DNA of 64,000 nucleotides, taken from assembly GCA_029256185.1 (NCBI GenBank), contig JAQSYI010000020.1, positions 48,905 through 112,904 of the forward strand, given 5' to 3'. The notes beneath the pieces were generated by a model that saw only the letters and a list, made by a program, of their open reading frames with translations, was not told the origin of the DNA and ran no database searches. The position numbers and the translations under genes were made by a program. The DNA is from Paenibacillaceae bacterium. Its GTDB lineage: Bacteria > Bacillota > Bacilli > Paenibacillales > NBRC-103111. This document shows positions 63,982-64,000 of the stretch, in pieces. Positions within the stretch are counted from its first letter, which is position 1. Every line of letters begins with the position of its first letter.

Positions 63982-64000
63982 CTTGTCCCGATTTCGCAAG

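Overview
The window looks like a chromosomal segment of a Paenibacillus-type Gram-positive soil bacterium. The signs are the LplA/LplB/YtcP-type sugar ABC transporters, YesM/YesN-style and sensor-fused AraC regulators, S-layer-homology proteins, strong AGGAGG ribosome sites, and two Firmicute riboswitches (FMN and c-di-AMP). No rRNA, tRNA, CRISPR array, transposase or prophage was seen. Identifications rest on motif recognition only; no database search was run.

Layout. 1-1.5 kb: organic-peroxide regulator (ohrR) and glutathione peroxidase behind an OhrR box and a 39-bp tandem array. 1.7-12.4 kb: sugar-uptake operon (two permeases, membrane-bound AraC sensor-regulator, lipoprotein, very large secreted beta-helix protein). 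12.4-17.6 kb: M29 aminopeptidase, drug-efflux-type MFS protein, GntP-like transporter, and repeat-rich intergenic DNA. 17.8-27.1 kb: amino-acid dehydrogenase with an unusual insert, then an SLH protein coupled to a 2166-residue PKD-repeat protein. 27.4-33.9 kb: FMN-riboswitch-controlled EamA transporter, c-di-AMP-riboswitch-controlled HAD-like protein plus small membrane protein, UvrD-type helicase, Fur-controlled iron-siderophore lipoprotein. 34-44.5 kb: a complete polysaccharide-uptake locus with a family 8 polysaccharide lyase, two permeases, a frameshifted binding protein and a YesM/YesN two-component system; it appears more AT-rich than its flanks. 44.7-48.2 kb: 2-hydroxyacid dehydrogenase plus an unrecognised 478-residue protein, divergent from a PocR/AraC regulator. 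48.3-50.3 kb: tandem DUF155 proteins and a MITE-like element. 50.4-54.5 kb: TetR/Tat-nitroreductase operon and a chemoreceptor. 54.5-63.6 kb: a second sugar operon (DNRLRE/propeller secreted protein, lipoprotein, two permeases, GH2 enzyme).

How the parts fit. Three carbohydrate loci follow one plan: a secreted enzyme or binder acts outside the cell, a lipoprotein captures oligosaccharides, two permeases import them (the shared ATPase is not in the window), and an AraC-type regulator senses them. Strong stem-loops without U-tracts follow the binding-protein gene in all three loci. The most unusual regulatory findings are the c-di-AMP riboswitch in front of a HAD protein that lacks its catalytic Asp and Lys, the FMN riboswitch in front of an EamA transporter, and the tandem array inside the ohrR leader.
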